From JAEKLB01 sp050249235 (GTDB lineage Bacteria; Actinomycetota; Acidimicrobiia; Acidimicrobiales; CADCSY01), in assembly GCA_050249235.1 (NCBI GenBank), contig JBFWQW010000127.1, positions 1-7,723 on the forward strand: a stretch of 7,723 nucleotides of DNA, given 5' to 3'. The notes under the pieces were generated by a model that saw nothing but the letters and a program-made list of their open reading frames with translations, ran no database searches and was not told the origin of the DNA. Below are positions 5,186 through 7,723 of this stretch, in pieces (the first letter of the stretch is position 1; each line of letters starts with the position of its first letter). The position numbers were made by a program, and so were the translations under genes.

Positions 5186-6436
5186 CTACGTCCCGGCCAC
5201 CCGCCGGCGCGGTCGTGCGCCGAGGGCGCCGGCCAGGCGCCGGGCCCCCTCGGCGAGCTCGTCGGGCTCGCCGGTGGCGAAGGAGAGCCGCAGCGCCGAC
5301 CGGTGCCGGCCCTCCTCGGGGTCGACCGCGAACGCCGCGCCGGGCACGTAGGCGACGCCGTGGTCGACCGCCCTGGGCAGCAGCTCGGCGGTGTCGCCGC
5401 CGCCGGGCAGCCGGGCCCAGACGAACATGCCGCCGGCCGGCGCTGCGAAGGTCAGCCGGTCGCCGAGCTCGTCCCGCAGGGCCCCGGTCAACGCGTCGGC
5501 CTGGCGCCGATACCGGGCCCGCAGGCCCTCGAGGTGGGGCTCGAGGAAGCCGGGTCGGGTCAGGACCCGGTGCACGACCCGCTGGGCGAGCGACGAGGTG
5601 TGGAGGTCGGCGGACTGCTTCAGCACGACCAGCTCCCTCGCCAACGACGCCGGGGCCACCGCCCAACCCACCCGGAGGCCGGGGCACAGCACCTTCGACG
5701 CCGTCCCGAGGCTGACGACGCGGTCGGTCATGGTCGCCAGCGGGGCCGGCGACGGGCCGGACCACCGCAGCTCGCCGTACGGGTCGTCGTCGACGACGAG
5801 GAAGCCGTAGCGGTCGGCGAGCCCGGCCAACCGCAGCCGCCGCTCGACGCACAGGGTGGCGCCGGACGGGTTGTCCACGTTGGCCACCACGTAGACGAGG
5901 GCTGGTCGCAGGCCGGCGGCGAGGCGGTCGGCGAGGCGGTCGACGTCGAGGCCGTCGGCGTCGCCCGGGACGCCCACCAGCCGGGCCCCGGCCGAGCGGA
6001 AGGCCTGCACCGCGCCGACGTAGCCCGGGTCGGCCAGCACCGCCACCGCCCCGGGCGCCAGCGTGGCCCGGGCCACCAGCTCGATCGCCTGCTGCGAGCC
6101 GTGGGTGACGAGCACCTGCTCGCCCTCGACGGGCACGGCGTGGCGCCCGGCCACCCAGGCCCGCAGCGGGAGGTGGCCCTCGGTGGTGGCGTACTGGAGG
6201 GCGGCCGGCCCGTCCTCGGCGAGGACCGCGGCGGTGGCGTCGGCCACGGCCCGCACCGGGAAGGCGGCCGGCGACGGGAGGCCGCCGGCCAGCGACACCA
6301 CGTCCGGGCGCTCGGTCAGCTGGAGCAGGTCGCGGACCGCCGACGACCCGATGCGGGCGGCCAGCCCTGACGAGGGCAGGGCCGGGCCCGGCGGCCGGGT
6401 GCCCGTCGGCGTTCGAGGTGCGGCGGGCTTGACCAT
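5186..6436 (-). CDS. PLP-dependent aminotransferase, class I/II (LysN/2-aminoadipate aminotransferase-like)
   Basis: This is a cytoplasmic fold-type I aminotransferase of 416 aa, usual for the LysN/KAT-II/MocR-catalytic branch but without a DNA-binding domain. Visible motifs are SLAGGLPSP (48-56), QYATTEG (81-87), NPSG (189-192), DDDPYGEL (216-223), the PLP lysine Lys248 in TASKVLCPGLRVGW (245-258) and the carboxylate-binding Arg383 in LRLSF (382-386). The active site looks complete. Substrate cannot be read from the sequence; relatives use 2-aminoadipate, aromatic or branched amino acids, or kynurenine. The ATG at 6436 has only a weak AGGG about 9 nt upstream. It is divergent from the MocR gene (27-bp gap) and the amidohydrolase follows after 10 bp, so it heads a two-gene unit that the MocR protein probably controls. 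The reading frame stays open upstream of this ATG opposite the MocR gene, but that is a GC-rich antisense artefact. Confidence 0.92.
   Translation of the reverse strand: MVKPAAPRTPTGTRPPGPALPSSGLAARIGSSAVRDLLQLTERPDVVSLAGGLPSPAAFPVRAVADATAAVLAEDGPAALQYATTEGHLPLRAWVAGRHAVPVEGEQVLVTHGSQQAIELVARATLAPGAVAVLADPGYVGAVQAFRSAGARLVGVPGDADGLDVDRLADRLAAGLRPALVYVVANVDNPSGATLCVERRLRLAGLADRYGFLVVDDDPYGELRWSGPSPAPLATMTDRVVSLGTASKVLCPGLRVGWAVAPASLARELVVLKQSADLHTSSLAQRVVHRVLTRPGFLEPHLEGLRARYRRQADALTGALRDELGDRLTFAAPAGGMFVWARLPGGGDTAELLPRAVDHGVAYVPGAAFAVDPEEGRHRSALRLSFATGEPDELAEGARRLAGALGARPRRRVAGT
5919..5942. repeat. Perfect 12-bp tandem duplication in the aminotransferase gene
   Basis: GCGAGGCGGTCG occurs twice back to back (5919-5930 and 5931-5942). 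It is in frame and encodes DRLADRLA (166-173) in a surface-type helix after the small-domain strand. Its in-frame length makes it harmless; it probably reflects slippage. Confidence 0.7.
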
Positions 6437-6451
6437 CGCCGTCGACCCTGA

Positions 6452-6485
6452 CAGAAGTGGACCATGACGAACAGTGCCACTTCTG
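6452..6485. promoter_or_regulatory. Probable MocR operator: 9-bp perfect inverted repeat across the MocR start
   Basis: CAGAAGTGG (6452-6460) and CCACTTCTG (6477-6485) are exact inverted copies, 25 bp centre to centre (about two and a half helical turns). The left half-site lies in the 27-bp divergent gap and the right one in codons 5-8 of the MocR gene, so the repeat spans the ATG at 6464. MocR proteins such as GabR and PdxR bind paired repeats near divergent promoters, so this is a natural site for autoregulation and control of the aminotransferase. In a long enough transcript it could also fold as a hairpin hiding the start codon. Confidence 0.6.
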
Positions 6486-7723
6486 CCCAGGTGGCCCGGT
6501 CCGCCATCCTGCGGGCCCTGGCCGACGAGGTGGGGGACTGGTCGGCCGGCGCCGGCCCGCTCCACCGCCGGCTGGCCACCGCCGTGGCCCGGTCGATCGA
6601 GCGCGGGGCGGTGGCCCACGGCGCCCGGCTGCCGTCCGAGCGGGCCCTGGCGGCGGCGCTCTCGGTGAGCCGGGGCACGGCGGTGGCCGCCTACGACCGG
6701 CTGGTCGGCGACGGGCTGCTCGAGCGGCGGCGGGGGAGCGGCACCTTCGCCGTCGGCCCGGGGGCCCTGGTCCTGCCGGCCGGGCGGGAGGGCTCGGCCC
6801 TGGTGGCCCGGCTCGTCGACCGGAGCGCCTCGCCGACCGACGTCGTCGACCTCTCGATCTCGGTGCTCCACGATGCCGCCGGGCTCCCGGTGGCGTCCGT
6901 CGCCACCGCCGACCTGCTCGACGTGGCTCCCGACACCGGCTACAGCCCCTGGGGCCTCCCGGGGCTGCGGGCCGCCATCGCCGGGCTCGTCACAGGCTGG
7001 GGTCTGCCGACGCGGCCGGCGCAGGTCGTCGTCACCACCGGCGCCCAGCAGGCCATCAGCATCGCGGCCGCCTGCTGGGTCGGCCCCGGCGACGTGGTGG
7101 TGGTCGACGACCCCACGTACCCGGGCGCGATCTCGGCGTTCACCGCCGCCGGCGCCGAGCTGCTCGCCGTCGCGGTCGACGACGAGGGTGTGCGGCCCGA
7201 CCGGCTGCGGGCCGCGCTGGCAGCCCGTCCCGCGCTGGTCTACCTCCAGTCGTCGCTCCACAGCCCCACCGGCGCGGTGCTGGCCGGGCACCGGCGCCCC
7301 CGCATCGCCGAGCTCCTGTCCGAGGCCCGGGTCCCGCTGGTGGAGGACCTGGCCCTGGCCGGCCTGGCGTGGGCCGACGGGCCGCCGCCGATCGCCTCCC
7401 ACGCCCCGGACCAGCCCGTCGCCGTGGTGGGCTCGCTCAGCAAGCTGTTCTGGGGGGGCCTGCGCATCGGCTTCGTGCGGGCCCCGGAGCCGGTGGCCCT
7501 GCGCTTCGCCCGGGTGAAGGCGACCCACGACCTGGGATCGCCGGCGGTGGCCCAGCTCCTGGCCGAGCGCCTGCTCTGTGCTCCCGAGCGGATGCCCCTG
7601 GTCGCGGCCCGCAACGAGGCGCTCCGCGTCCGCTACCGCGTGCTGGCCGCCGCCCTCGCCGAGCTGCTCCCGAGCTGGACCTGGACGGCGCCGGCCGGGG
7701 GGCTCTCGATGTGGGTCCGGCTG
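6464..7723 (+). CDS. MocR family regulator: GntR winged helix fused to aminotransferase-like domain (3' end cut by window)
   Basis: The frame is open for 420 codons and runs off the window end. Residues about 30-98 are a GntR-type winged helix (RLPSERALAAALSVSRGTAV, 55-74, is the recognition region; ERRRGSGTF, 87-95, the wing). Residues about 125 onward are a fold-I aminotransferase domain that in MocR proteins binds PLP as an effector sensor. Seen there: GYSPWGLPGLR (159-169), VVTTGAQQAI (189-198), DDPTYPG (215-221), EDLALAGL (294-301) and the PLP lysine Lys327 in SLSKLFWGGLRIGF (324-337). The usual NPTG is SPTG here (267-270). The C-terminal substrate-carboxylate Arg lies beyond the window. 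The start has no good Shine-Dalgarno. Divergence from an aminotransferase gene suggests that it senses that pathway's amino substrate or PLP. The family is near certain; the ligand is unknown. Confidence 0.92.
   Translation, partial: MTNSATSAQVARSAILRALADEVGDWSAGAGPLHRRLATAVARSIERGAVAHGARLPSERALAAALSVSRGTAVAAYDRLVGDGLLERRRGSGTFAVGPGALVLPAGREGSALVARLVDRSASPTDVVDLSISVLHDAAGLPVASVATADLLDVAPDTGYSPWGLPGLRAAIAGLVTGWGLPTRPAQVVVTTGAQQAISIAAACWVGPGDVVVVDDPTYPGAISAFTAAGAELLAVAVDDEGVRPDRLRAALAARPALVYLQSSLHSPTGAVLAGHRRPRIAELLSEARVPLVEDLALAGLAWADGPPPIASHAPDQPVAVVGSLSKLFWGGLRIGFVRAPEPVALRFARVKATHDLGSPAVAQLLAERLLCAPERMPLVAARNEALRVRYRVLAAALAELLPSWTWTAPAGGLSMWVRL

Noticed and set aside
5183..5188. TAGCCT on the - strand, 7 nt before the amidohydrolase ATG, as a leaderless -10 box
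   Set aside because: It overlaps the aminotransferase TAG stop (5186-5188) and the gap is only 10 bp, so co-transcription is the simpler explanation.
3751..5715. Long + strand open frame (654 codons) opposite the amidohydrolase and aminotransferase
   Set aside because: Its protein is a low-complexity Arg/Gly/Ala/Pro run with no family motifs. It mirrors two well-supported genes on the other strand, as expected from GC-rich codon bias.
4502..6370. Second long + strand open frame (622 codons) in another register over the same genes
   Set aside because: It is low-complexity and lacks domains. It cannot coexist with the clear aminotransferase and amidohydrolase motifs on the opposite strand.
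6437..7528. - strand frame continuing upstream of the aminotransferase ATG, suggesting a 780-aa fusion
   Set aside because: The extra part is exactly antisense to the MocR gene, low-complexity and without motifs. The aminotransferase is full-length from 6436.
1..7723. CRISPR arrays, insertion sequences, phage or plasmid genes, toxin-antitoxin pairs, rRNA or tRNA genes
   Set aside because: None seen on either strand. All longer stretches are accounted for by seven ordinary chromosomal-type genes.

Overview
This is a very GC-rich window (roughly 70% or more by eye) with dense, strongly G/C-biased third positions. The FtsE-FtsX pair, the CarD homologue (very close to the mycobacterial protein) and the actinobacterial-style MocR regulator point to an actinomycete. 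A lineage such as Acidimicrobiia is my best guess, from general resemblance only, because there is no rRNA or other marker here to prove it.

Layout. Positions 1-177 hold no convincing gene. They contain an unusual structured leader: an inverted repeat built of heptamers, then a strong G-quadruplex-type motif, then a possible -10 box. Next come four genes on the + strand: ftsE (178-855), ftsX (896-1798), a perfect 12-bp hairpin terminator (1811-1839), a secreted coiled-coil M23 peptidase (1913-3133) and carD (3233-3712). From 3709 to 6436 the - strand carries a two-gene unit read right to left: a PLP-dependent aminotransferase (5186-6436) followed 10 bp later by a Tat-exported lipoprotein of the amidohydrolase_2 type (3709-5175). 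Divergent from it, across a 27-bp gap, is a MocR-type GntR/aminotransferase regulator (6464 to beyond the window end).

How the genes work together. The left half is a cell-division and cell-wall module. FtsE and FtsX form the inner-membrane ABC-type complex, and the adjacent secreted coiled-coil peptidase is the likely hydrolase that it controls. Unlike E. coli EnvC, this M23 domain keeps all its catalytic residues, so it may itself cut peptidoglycan. CarD is a global RNA polymerase-binding factor and probably only a neighbour. The right half looks like a small regulated metabolic unit. The MocR protein probably senses an amino compound or PLP adduct and binds a 9-bp perfect inverted repeat (6452-6460 and 6477-6485) that spans its own start codon and lies next to the aminotransferase start. 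The substrate is unknown.

Most of the window is recognisable biology. The parts least explained by known families are the ftsE leader, the catalytically intact FtsEX-linked M23 protein, the Tat-lipoprotein amidohydrolase with Gln in place of a metal-ligand His, and the MocR/aminotransferase/amidohydrolase divergon.
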